A stretch of 64,000 bases of DNA from contig CM021313.1 of assembly GCA_010645155.1 (NCBI GenBank), positions 2,702,660 to 2,766,659 on the forward strand. Direction: 5' to 3'. This stretch comes from Tigriopus japonicus (Eukaryota > Arthropoda > Copepoda > Harpacticoida > Harpacticidae). Shown here one piece after another: positions 1-11,143 of this stretch. Numbering within the stretch: the first letter of the stretch is position 1; each line of letters begins with the position of its first letter. Made by a program: the position numbers and the translations under genes. The notes beneath the pieces were generated by a model, which saw nothing but the letters and a program-made list of their open reading frames with translations, made no database searches and was not told where the DNA came from.

Positions 1-294
1 AAAAAATATATATATTTAGAATTCAGGTTGAATGGTTTGTTCAAATATTTTCACAAGGTTTTAAAATCACGTTTTTCAATCAAATAAGTGCTTTCTAAGT
101 ATGTTGTGGCCTTAAAATCATGCTTTTTGGGGGGCTGAATAGCAATCAAAAACATGGTGCACTATCCGTAAAGCCGTATTGCGCTCGCTTCATTACTCGT
201 AGAAATAAGTAAATGGCTAGCTCCAATTTTCATTTTGTCAATACTTTTATGACTATAATCGTCAAAAGCATTCCCTCATTAACAAACAGCTTAC

Positions 295-3200
295 CCAAAG
301 CTTTTCTGATCGCTCCTGGTCAGTCTTCATTTGGGAGGTGATCTTGATCCCAATGGTGCGGAATCGCTCTTCCAAACTCCCCAGAGAACGTTTTAATGCA
401 AATGTTTCGTTGCGAAGACTAGTAAATTCGTCACTTGACGTGGATCGAAACGATTGTTGGTGGTCCTCACTTTGCGATCCACCCTTGCGATTTAGCCTGG
501 ACTCCACTTCGGTCAAACGAGAACCAAATTTGGCCATTTCGTTTTGAATTGAGTGCAACTGTTGGGGAAGTTCAACTAGTTCCGGGGCAGTTCTCAAACT
601 TGCCTCCACTTGAATCATTGATTCATTCAATGACGTAATCTGAGGATCGAGAAATTTTCAAGGTACAAACCAAATTAGCTAGGAATTTGTCCTTTAATTT
701 GTTCTTTTGTTCCCTTTTGCTTACCTGATTTATAAAACCCGCGAATTGGGCTTCTAGGGTACTGATCTTCGGGGTCGACCCCTGAGCTTCCGACGCGACT
801 ACTTGCAATTGGGCTTGGAGGTCCGAAAACCGATCCAAGAAAGCTTGACGATCTTCCGACACTGAAGCCCAAATAAAACTGAGATCAGACATCCATTCAT
901 CCAAAAGAGTGATGTAAATAAATACTAATTCAACTGCGATTGTTATGTGGCGATCAAAAAGCAGAACCCCAAACGATCACCTTCAGTAGCGTGTCAGTGT
1001 CTCTGAACTGTCAAAACACGATCGCTTCCAAAGTAGCGGAAAATTGCAAAACATGCAGCAGTCGAAACTCAATCAAAAAGTCTCGCTTTCCCACTCGCGA
1101 ATTAAATGCCCGATACAAGGGTGATGCAGGTGGTTGAAAATGGCGATATCCAGAGAATGGTGAGCATGAAGGCATTTGAAGCACCAATTCGAAATCAGAA
1201 TGGGTCGTGCCCGTTGCGGGCACAACCCGTAATTCAAACCACGAATGGCGTTGCCAAAAACGCCACAAGTGGTAGCACATCGCTATGACAATCACAACTT
1301 GGGTACCTGAACCGCATCTGAATCAGAACAGTTTGAAGAACGTCTCAGTAGTGGTCATCATTCATTTACTCCGACTCAGACAAATAGATCTATGTGTGAC
1401 CTTCTAAATGTGCAGCACTGTTATGATAAATGAAGACAGAAATTATGAGGATGATATTGATGATGAATGGGACAACAACGAATGTTTATATTTACTCATG
1501 GCTTCGTTTGCTTGTCAAGAGGATAAGGCAAAAGCGCCAGAAACTACCACTCCACCGATGACCATTCACTTCAATAAGTAACGAGTGTGTGTTTGAGTTT
1601 CACTCTTGATGTGGCGACTTGTGTTTCAACAAGTTGTAGTAGTAGTAGTTGGTGTAATAGTCCCTTCGTCATACAAACAGAGCCAAGCCAAGACAGAGAA
1701 AGAGAGGCCTGTGCTAAAGAAGCTCATGGGCTTCTGTAGCCTGTGCAATCTGAATTTGGACGTGCCATGGACAACGACAAGCAAGAGTCTTCTTCGTCTG
1801 AGGAGACGAAGAAGAACAAGAAGAAGGAGGAGAGAGAGACAGCGAGACGATAAGAAAGAACAAGAGAGCAAGCAAGGTGCTCGTATTTTTGCCATCTTTG
1901 AAGGATATCATTGCTTCCCAAAGAGCATTCGATGACTTAAAATCCAACAGCAATCACCACCCTTGGAATTTAGCCGAGATAATGGCAGCTCTCTCGGCCT
2001 GGCACACGAGGAGCCGATAAGGTTGGATGGGAGAACAATACAAGATGAGCAGCCACGTTCTCACGAGTGGGCATGACAAATGTGAACAAGAACATGGGTA
2101 CAGTATGTATGTATGTAGAGCCAATCGAGCGACTGAATTGAGGACTTTTAGCCGAGACAGTTCGAGCCATTGTGTAACATGTGGCAAACCAATCATACCT
2201 TCTTTAAAGCAACATTGGTGCATTGAACTCAAAATAACTAAAACTTGACATATGCTAAAAGAACTGAATGAGCTACAATCATCCAGAAAGTAACAAATAT
2301 ATTGGAAAACATTGGAACACTCGGAACGATTTCGCGTTTTGACAAATTTCAGGCAGTTTTAGTTGGCCAAACATTCTATCATTAAGTGCTTATGTACACA
2401 ACTGTGAACTTAGGTAAATTTTGTGTACTTATGTACTGAAATTCTTGTTTGAGTGAGCGTTTTGATCCTACCGCCAACGGTAAAACGCGCCAGTTGCCTG
2501 TGTGAAGTTGTTTAGCCAATTTTGATCATTCTAAGTAATTTCCATTTCAGCGTGCAGCCAAAGAGTCTAGGTGCCTGGAAACGATCTTCATTCCACCGTT
2601 GGATACTTTGACTAAACTTTAAACAAAGCTATGAAAGAAGTATTTTCAAGGTTCTTAAATCATAATGCTTCGTGTCTCTGCAGAAAATAGGACCAAATAT
2701 TGATCGAAAAAGTAATTTGAAGGTGCTATTTTTTAGTGGACATTAAAGAATTAAATCAGCAATATTTGCATTAATCCCAATGAAGAGCAGTGAAAAAAAT
2801 TTAACGTTTCTTTCTAATAACGTATATTGTTGTGCGTTTCAATTTCTAGCTAATAAACTGAACAGTTTATCAAGTAAGTCCAAGCAAAGGTATCTAAACG
2901 TGAAATGAAGATCTTGTCCATGGACCTCGACTTTTTCTTGGCCAAGCGACCCAGCCCAGACAACAGGCTCAATCTACCACTGGCAGTGATATGATTTAAA
3001 ACGCTCTCTAGCCATTTTCTGATCATCAATGAAGATCGCTTCTCGGAAAAGGGATTGTAAAGTGCCAAGAGAGAGTAGAGAGACTTCAAGAACTGCCCTC
3101 TGTTAGTCCTAAATATCATGATTCATGAAAGGCCAGTCTCTTTTGGGAAGCCAGTTCAGAACTACGTCCGAATCAACGTCCGAACACGGAGCTTTGTCAT

Positions 3201-3908
3201 ATCATTAATAAGAATAACTCATCCAAATGGGTGTGATTTGTACCTCTTTCCATTTCCAATCTCAAATTGGACAAAGTGACGTGCAATTGAGCCACAAAGA
3301 AGGTCAACACGACAAAGGCCATGATGATAGCCAAACCCGTGCCCATGGTGGACAAGGAGGAACAAAGAGACGACGAGGGGGGAAACTTGGCCGAGCCAGC
3401 CAAAAGCGATGTCGACGATGATGATGAGGCCGACGATAAGGAGCCAAGGCGATGGGTGGACTGATGGCGATCTTTTCTGGAAGCAAACACACAAATTAAG
3501 GCGAAAATTTGATTCAACTCTTCTTGACACGAGCCACGAGCCACTTTGATGTCGTTGAGCACTCTCGCGATGTCAATTTGAGCGTGTGAACAAACGAACA
3601 AACACGGGAACTCGATTGAAACATGCTCCGTACCTTTTCTTTAGGCGAATTTTTCGCTTGACCTTCTGTCTCATGGTTAAGGTTTTGGTGGGAAGAGGTA
3701 AATTCAAATCCGGTACGCCTTGTCCATCTTCTGCGTCAATCACGACCGCCGCCGAAGTGTTGTTGTTGTTGGTGGTGGTGGTGGTGGATCCCATCACCCA
3801 TGGGTCCCGCCTGTGGGCCGACCCATTATTCAAAGGGCCCTCTTCCTCGTCGTCATCATCGGAGGGCGTCAGGTTGAGCAAGCGATAGGATTCGCCACTT
3901 GGCCCCAT
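295..3908 (-). CDS. Type II membrane coiled-coil protein, EFCAB14-like (5' part; continues past left edge)
   Basis: Four exons join in frame: 3908-3634, 3476-3244, 924-725 and 639-295, with GT-AG borders (AAAAG/GTACGG, TTCCAG, GAAAGAG/GTACAA, TTAG, AATCAG/GTAAGC, CCTCAG, CTTTGG/GTAAGC) and matching phases 2, 1, 0 and 0. About 351 residues are present and the last exon ends at a donor, so coding continues left of position 1. The first in-frame ATG (3908) is taken as start; the frame is open upstream to a stop but with no ATG. The N-terminus has a YRLL motif followed by an acidic DDDDEEE run and a basic KVKRKIRLKKR stretch. One hydrophobic segment follows (GLAIIMAFVVLTFFVAQL, exon 2), then long heptad-like coiled coil in exons 3 and 4. 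This order (short cytosolic head, single TM, coiled coil) and local resemblance (RLL plus acidic run; the APELVELP segment) suggest EFCAB14, whose EF-hands would be off the window. The gene model is firm; the family name is tentative. Confidence 0.7.
925..3243 (-). other. Intron 2 of the EFCAB14-like gene
   Basis: A 2.3 kb intron lies between exons 2 and 3. It holds a purine-rich low-complexity stretch near 1785-1870 (GAAGAA/GGAGAG runs). A minus-strand ATG-initiated open frame of 89 codons (3119-2850) shows no recognisable domain. Nothing else is supported. Confidence 0.55.
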
Positions 3909-3910
3909 CA

Positions 3911-3993
3911 CGTCCGTCCGTCCGTCCGTCCGTCCCGACTTGAAGCGTCCTTTGTCTTGGATTTGGATTTGGATTTGGATTTGGATTTGGGTC
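3911..3993. repeat. Simple repeats (CCGT)n and (GGATTT)n just upstream of the EFCAB14-like start codon
   Basis: A short GTCC/CCGT tetranucleotide run (about 3911-3935) is followed by about six copies of GGATTT (3957-3992). On the minus strand these would read as Gln-Ile repeats if translated, but they lie upstream of the first ATG. They are more simply 5' UTR or promoter-proximal microsatellites. Confidence 0.7.
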
Positions 3994-4332
3994 GGGTCTC
4001 TCTCCTCGGCACTCTCTCCAGTCCCAGAAGAAGGACTCACTCCCTCACTAACTCAACAACCAACAACCAAGTCCTGCTTGTCTCGAGTCTGATGATAATG
4101 TCTGCAAAAGCAACATCACAGTTTTGAGTTGAGTGTCAACTCCATGGCGCAACCTCCTTCCAAATTCACTTCGCTGGCAGACACATTTTTTTTTGTCTAT
4201 GTGTGATTTTTTTCGTTTTTTCTCCAGTCTCTCGTCAGTGTTTGGTCTAAGACTCTATCTAGGATCAGCTGTTTGTGTGGTGATTTGCCAGCAGCCGCAG
4301 AAGGAAGATTTTTGGGTATGGACGTTAACGGT

Positions 4333-4612
4333 ACGCCGTTTGGACGGTGAGTCATAACTCTGTAAATCAAATGATTAATCCTTCCACAATAAAGAAACAG
4401 CTCATAGTTTTAGCCAAATTCAGAGCAAACCTAACCTACTTTGAACCTTATCACACCTAATTTAAACCTAACCTAACTTAAACCTAACCTAACTTAAACC
4501 TATTTGAGAGTGGCAAACGAGCTACCATTGCACTAATGTGAAGTGAAACATGAGGGGAGAATGAAAAAAAGAAATAATTTGTACTAGTTCGGAGACACCG
4601 TCCAAACGGCGT
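4333..4612. repeat. Short inverted repeat enclosing CCTAAC-rich sequence
   Basis: ACGCCGTTTGGACGGTG at 4333-4349 is repeated as its exact reverse complement at 4596-4612. Between them, 4424-4502 is rich in CCTAAC and TTAAACCTAACC units. The flanks show no clear target duplication, so a small non-autonomous element is possible but unproven. Confidence 0.4.
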
Positions 4613-4622
4613 ATGGCATGCC

Positions 4623-4846
4623 TATTGAGTCCTTCAAGCGCAACCAGTGAAATGGAAAACACGTGCAACCTTTGAGCTTTGATTCACAAAATTTCTGTTC
4701 TAATGTGTCCAATATACCTTTAGAAGCTCGAAAATGGATCACATGTTTGTGTCAGGGTGCAATTTCTGGAGCTGTATTACTAAGGTGACCTCCCAGTCTT
4801 ATGTATTGTGACCTCCCAGTCAGCTGCTCCTTAAAGGACCCAATAG
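4623..4846 (+). repeat. Dispersed 224-bp repeat, copy 1
   Basis: This segment recurs in reverse orientation at 32485-32708 with few differences. Both copies lie next to CCTAAC/GGTTAG-rich sequence. No coding sequence or clear terminal structure is visible. Confidence 0.7.
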
Positions 4847-5039
4847 ACTTTTGGGCAATGGTGACGATGTGTGGTCCGACGAAAGAAAAACCATAGAAGT
4901 CTATAGAGAGGCCTTTGTCGTCATTGCCTCTGCCTTGCTTGTTGCTGAAATTGGCCAGAAGTTGTGTGAAAAGGCAAATATTTCTGAAGAATATCGTGAA
5001 ATACTTCCCCAAACAAGTAGAAGATCATGGTACAAATGA

Positions 5040-7372
5040 GAGTGCGCAAGAAATATTTTCGATGCAAAATCCTATAATTGCGTGAACTAATGCCTGTGAA
5101 TCGAATTATCATCTTCATTGAGCACCTCAAAATAATTTGGGAGAAGCAAAGCGTAGACAAGAGGCCACTTGGTCAAAAAACTAATGTTCTTCAAAATATT
5201 GCCTTCTACGAATACGTTTGTTTAGGCAAGTTTCAACTAGTCGCTGATGAAAAACGGCCCTTGCTGCCCACAATGAAATTTCACGAGCGGCCTGTTCCGG
5301 TATGACCACTCTGGGACCTCTGTGACAAAAACAAATCAGCGCTGCCAGATATTTGACAATCAGTAGTTTCAAGTTCAAAAGTGGCAAATGCCAATTGACA
5401 GAAAACACTTGTCTTTCATTTTAAATATGTTCTACTATTAAAACAGAAACAAAAACATCTTAAGATATTGCCCAATAGAAATTCTCACTGTTCAAACAAG
5501 TGTTTTTGATCTGAAATTCATTCTTGCAAGTAAAACTTGAACGTCTGCTTTAAATCTTTGGTACTACTTTTAACTACTTTGGTTTTTAAATTTGATTGCT
5601 GAAGTGCTAAAGCATGACAGTAAAATAATATGCCTCCATCTAGCCAAATCTGACCCTCTTTTCGATATTTTTGGGAATGATTGGTTCGTAAGGTTCTGGA
5701 AACTCGTTAATTCTTTTGACTGGACCTCACATTATCACCATTACCGACTTTTTAAACCTAATAAATAGCCAAACAAAATATTGAGCGGCCGCTTTGCTTG
5801 GCTGCTTGACGTTTGCCGACTTAAACAACGGCTTTTGAAACTGATCAGAAATGTGAAGAGTGGTTTTCTTAGCTAGGAGTCGGCGTCCACCCCTGTCCAA
5901 AAGGTGTCCAAAAGCGGCCAAAATTAATAATTTGTAAAGTAATTATCAAAACAGACTTTTCTAAACTTTCTTGCCATAATAAAGTCACTTGAAAAAATAT
6001 GATCTAGAATAAGTCACTTTAGCACACATAAATACATAAACAAGCCAAGGCAAAACTTAACTTGATCTAACTTGACAACTTTCCGCTCTTTTTATTTGAG
6101 GACTGAGCGTTGTCTAAAACGATCAAACTAAAGGCTTTATATACATAGCATCGCAAATGTCAGGAATCGAAGGTATTCTCTGACTTGGGTTCCTTGGGAC
6201 CCAAGTTCTGATAGGACCTAAAAAGCGTAAAATATGGAAGCACTGCATTGATCCTTTTAGAAATCCTTCGTTTTGTTTTGTTTTGTTCTGTGACCAATTT
6301 CAGCAAGAGAAATAGGCCAAAACTTTGAGAATGTTTCCTTTATCCAGATTGAGGAAAAATGGAAAATTTCTTATACCAAGAATTCTTACGTCGTAAAATT
6401 TTGGTCAGCACGGAAAAGTTTCTTATATCTCGAAAATTTCCTAAACTGAGATTTCTTATATCGAGATTCGAGTGTACTTCTAGATACTTCTGCATAATGC
6501 ATAATGTCAAATTATTTGTGCATTATGTATTATGAAGAAAAGTATCTATAAATATCTTATCCAGATACTTTTTGGGAAAATGCATAATGCATAGTAAACA
6601 ATGCATAACAGATGCTTTAAAACAAAACGGTGAGAGAACACATTATCTAGATTAAAAAGATAGTTTAAGATAGTTGTCCAAAAAAACTATCTAGATAAAG
6701 ATATTTCAAGATAGTTTGCGGAAAAAAATCTAGATAAAGATACTTTAAGCTACTTTCCTGAAAAAAGGATCTAGATAAAAATAAAAGATAAACTATCTTT
6801 TATCTTTATCTTTTATCTAGAGAAGATAATTGAACAGGTCTGTCCATCAAAGACCCTACAACACAAGAGAAGAAGGAAATCACACTAGAAAACGCAAGGT
6901 TTTGATGTTTAAATTGCACAAACTCAAATTAAACTTGACTCTAATAGTCCGTTAGAGTGACAGCAAGCCGGCCAGAATAAATAGAGATAAACCATAAAAA
7001 TATTTGTAACACTTTAAAGATTTTACGTTTTCATTGCTTTATTCTGATAAATATTTGTCTGAGAAATTCAATAGACTCGAGACTCGACCCCTTTGACTCG
7101 CAAGGCAGTCGAGTACGAGGTGAAAGCACTTGAACCGACTTGAACACGAGTTCGAGTCGAGTCGAGTCTTGACTCGATCCACCTCTAGAGACTGGGAAGG
7201 CTCTCGCCGTTTCAAAATGGGCCAAAAAATGGGTCAAAAAATATATTTCATTTGTAAGATCTTTGTGTTTTGTCACAAATAGCCTGAAAGTTGGCTATTT
7301 GGGCAGCAGACATTAGTACATACAAGCTATCCAAACGTCATTTGCAGGCAAAAAGATAAAAAAAAAGCTTTT
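5040..7372. other. AT-rich intergenic DNA with degenerate short repeats
   Basis: No gene is supported. At 6480-6610 there are repeated GCATAATGCATAATG-type strings. At 6640-6840 several TATCTAGATAAAGATA-like units occur in both orientations, resembling subterminal repeats of a decayed transposon. At 7070-7190 a GACTCGA-rich stretch ends in CCACCTCTAG, which resembles a hAT terminus, but no partner end was found. Confidence 0.4.
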
Positions 7373-7680
7373 TTGTCGCGACCTGCGTGTATGTGGATCG
7401 ATCGTTTGGAAACCCTGACTTCTTCCGCTGGTGCAGCCGCGCCAGCCAGTCAGCCTAATTCATCTTAACCATGTGCTTAACCTGAAAAAATATATATCCT
7501 TTTCCGATTTTTTTTGTTCTGTGATAGTCCTTGACTGGCTGGTAGTCGGAAAAGGATATAGATTTATTCAGGTTAAGCACATGGTTATGATGAATTAGGC
7601 TGACTGGCTGGCGCGGTTGCACCAGCGGAAGAAGTCAGGGCTTCCAAACGATCGATCCACAGACATGCGGGTCGCGACAA
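7373..7680. mobile_element. Foldback MITE with 5-bp target duplication
   Basis: Two arms of about 135 bp (about 7373-7511 and about 7543-7680) are near-perfect reverse complements around a loop of about 30 bp. The ends read TTGTCGCGACC and GGTCGCGACAA. CTTTT flanks both sides (7368-7372 and 7681-7685), as expected of a 5-bp TSD. There is no coding capacity. The superfamily is not assigned. Confidence 0.8.
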
Positions 7681-8187
7681 CTTTTAAGGAAGCGTAACTT
7701 CTCTATAATGTGAGCTGAATCCCATTGAAGTTATTCTTCTGTTCATCAAAAACAGATATTTTTTTTTGTCCAAATCTGAAGTATTTTAAAAACAACGTTA
7801 GAAATTGGAAGCCTTCAATGAGGCAAATTATTTGCTTTAAGGTTTAGTTGCCCCTAGAACAGGAAAGAATGCATGAACGAACCGAGGAAAACATCAGCAA
7901 AGACCTTGTGTCGCCAGACCTATCTTACATTGATTTCTAGCATCCAGCATGGTTGCCAGGGCGAGATTTAGGATGCTTGTTTTTGGGAAAATCTGCAGTC
8001 CTTTTCCTTGTCGATTATCTCCTTTTCAGTGGCATCATTTTGTTCAAATGGCACTCTTTTTTGAGAAATTATCCTTTTCGAAAAAATTATAGCCATTTGA
8101 AGAAACAGAGTTGATAAAAGATTATGTCCTGGCAACCACGTTGGAAATCGACACAAAATGGGTCTGGCAAAGTAAGGTATAAGCAGC

Positions 8188-10102
8188 GTGACCAACTGTT
8201 GAAAATCAAAAAGAGCAAAAAGCATCAGTTAACAGGCAAATTTTTGAGCTAAAAGAGCTAACTTTTCTTGGAAAAAGAGCTAAAAGAGAGCTAAATCTAA
8301 AAACGCCAAAACACTAATATTTTCATATTTTTGGACCTAAAATGATTGACAGGGCCCTACCAGACTTGAAAAAATGGTTTTAATGATTTTCTCTTAATTT
8401 TTTACTAAAGAAGGGCCATGAAAATAAGGTTGCACTGTGACGTTGGCTTTTTGCATGTTATAGGTAGAGCAAGGATCAAGGAAGACCTGGATAGTGCTGC
8501 CATTGGCATTGAAGCCGTTCATCAAGTTCTTGACCGGCCAGAAAAAAAAATCAAACCAGTTGTATGGTTAATAATCAAAGCTTGCATGCTTAATCTCAAT
8601 GTGATTGAATGAGCTTTTTGTTATAATAGTTTGAAGCATATCTACTTTTCCCACCAAACAAGTGCACCTGCAACCGTTTTAGCCTGAATTTGTAAATGAA
8701 AGGAGAATATGAAAGATTAGTTAAAAGCTACCATTTCTTTCTTTAGTTGTGGGTTGATTGTTCTGAAAACCTACATAATTAAAAAAAATAACCAATTTTG
8801 AAAAAACTCATTTGCTTGGGGTAGAAAATCAGGCAACTTTGAAAATTGTAAAATGAGCCAAAAATCTAAAAAATCTTTAGAAAAAGAGGTAAAAAAAGGC
8901 AAAAAAATAGAAAAGAGCTAAAAGATCCAAAAGAGCTAAATGTTTCCAATTTGAAGCTAAATTTCCAAAATATCGGGAAAGAGGTCATTTTTTTTTTGAT
9001 TTTTCAGAATTTTGATTAGCATCGCTCGGATTTTTAGCATTTTCCTAGCATTATTTGAAAGGCTCTAGAATCAAAAAAACTTGCATAGCATTTTAGCATT
9101 ATTCTAGCACTTTTTGGAAAAAACATCCAATTTTGGGCTTCAAAGACAACTGATTTTGACAGCTGAATTTGCCTTACGTTCCCCTGACTTAAAAAAAGAT
9201 AAATTGGAAGACTTGTGATCCTTATTTTCAAGTTGGTTCTACAGTACAGGTAACCAAATTTCTGTTTTCAGGCTTCGTCTAGACAACTTGAGAAGGGGCA
9301 TGGAACTACTACACCAACTACAGAAAAACAGCTTTTTAAACTTGGAAAGGATAAATTAGTGCTTCAGTAAAACAACAGATGAAAAAGGGCTCCTAACCAA
9401 AAACATTTTTGTTAAAAGAGGGTTTTATTGAAATGAAAAGTAGCTGATCACAAAGTTCTCAACATGCAAAAGTCACTTAAAAATTTAAATTGTTGATGTG
9501 CTTGATGTTGAGGTATTGCAAATTTTATGAAATAGGGAAAATAATTTGCAAAGGTTTCTGAACCAAGAATTATTCAACTTTGGTGTGAAATTTCAGTCTT
9601 TAAAATGCATGCCTGCTTTTGGTTTTCATAGAGGATAAGTGAAACTGAAACAAAAAAGTCCATCACTAGTTTCATTTTAATCCTAGAAAATTTGAAGAAA
9701 TCATTTAAAACATAATGTTTGGTTTCTTACAAACCTTCAATTATTGAAGAAAATAACTTTTTATAATTGTCATCAAAAATAAGTGCTGCATGACTTGCCA
9801 ATTGTTTTGTTTTGCTCTTCATGATTTATTTCACAATCGATGCATTAGAAATTTTTGAAGGCAAAGTTTTTAAATAGGTTTGGCAAGTAGCAGAAAAAAT
9901 ATATTTTGTGCCAATTTCAGCAAAAGTAAAGTCAAAATATAGACTCAAGTCTTCACTAATGGGCATAATAGCTGCTGCAGTCCCTTTTTGTATTAGAAAA
10001 AGTAGCATTTTTCTAGCATTTTCCATTTTCCAACTAGCATTTTTCTAGCATTGATTTGACTTTAACTAGCATCGTCGCTCCCAAAACAGTTGGCCACCCT
10101 TA
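8188..10102. mobile_element. Possible old hAT-like element
   Basis: The left end CAGCGTGACCAACTGTT and the right end (reverse complement TAAGGGTGGCCAACTGTT) look like diverged hAT terminal repeats. The left part (8215-8300 and again 8880-8950) carries AGAGCTAAA strings. The right part (9000-9120 and 9990-10070) carries repeated TAGCATTTTT strings, like subterminal repeats. No intact TSD or transposase is seen, so the limits are approximate. Confidence 0.4.
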
Positions 10103-11143
10103 GACTAAGCAATGGCAAGCGCGCCCCAAGAAAACATATACCAAACGATGACAGGCTACAAATTTCAGATACGTTTGAATTTTGTTCAATACGTCAAAAT
10201 GTGTTGGGTATATTTTCAATCAGTAATCACTAAGGCCCGGAAAAATATTTGCAAAAGGTTCAAAATATCCAATATATATTTTATTCAAAAGCCCTAGGTA
10301 TTTGCTAAATATTTGAAAAAAGCCGGATATTTAAGAAATATTTTTTGACAACGCCACTATTTGGCATTTAGGTCTGAGTGTACAGATTTTCCAAATTTGT
10401 TTTTGGTGAATTTGATGCATTTGACCGTGTTTGGAGGCATTCTTGACTTGTAAGTGATTTAGTAATACAATTTTTAATTTGCCTCACTATATGGCGCCGT
10501 CTTTCGTGTTCGACAGTAGTTTTAGTTGTGAATGTCTAATATCAAAACAAATGTCATTTTGTAGAGGTTTTTGTATTTTGGGTAAATTTTGGATAAGCCC
10601 TGTTGAGCATTGGTCATTTATTTTTTTTCCTCAATTTTGTCTGAAATATTTTTTTCTGACCCAAATATTCGATGAAATATTTATTTTTTCCTTGAAACAG
10701 CTAAAATATTTAAAAACCGAGCAAAAACGGAGAAATAGTTTTAGAATATTTTATATTTTAAAAAAAAATTCCGGGCCCTGGTAATCACTAATTAACCCCC
10801 ACTCGTGGTCTACTCAGAGCCACTTTAAAATGACATTCCTGATGTAGTCTATGAATGGAAAAGCTTTTCCTTTGAAGGAGTTACTCCTTGGAGTTCAGAG
10901 TTGCAGCCATGGATTAGGTTTTCTTCGCCAAGACATTGGACACCACTGATATCCTTAAAACTTAATACTCGACTTCCTACAAACTCACGCTGACATCAAC
11001 GAACCTTAACTGCGCAATGTCAAATCTGAAGAGCTCCGTATTGATCCAACAAATCTCCTTTGCCCTGACCTAAATGGAATGCTTACCTTTAATGCTTTAC
11101 CTTAGGTTGGGTGAAGGATCCGCCATTTTAAGATTGCTTTGTC
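10103..11143. promoter_or_regulatory. Upstream region of iav
   Basis: About 1 kb of AT-rich sequence precedes the iav start codon. No convincing TATA box, CpG cluster or repeat is visible. A 5' UTR must lie here or be split by an upstream intron, but its limits cannot be read from the sequence. Confidence 0.3.

Noticed and set aside
1606..1953. Arg/Ser-rich and Leu-rich open frames on both strands
   Set aside because: They are read from a low-complexity GAAGAA stretch in an intron, with no splice support.
3586..4127. Plus-strand open frames opposite the EFCAB14-like exon 1
   Set aside because: They are shadows of the minus-strand exon and of the GGATTT microsatellite; the minus strand has the matching splice phases.
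4424..4502. Interstitial telomere
   Set aside because: The CCTAAC units are short, irregular and mixed with other sequence, and recur with the dispersed repeat rather than as a telomeric tract.
4752..5408. Several open frames of 60-86 codons on both strands
   Set aside because: They overlap the dispersed 224-bp repeat and AT-rich DNA and show neither domains nor splice-compatible partners.
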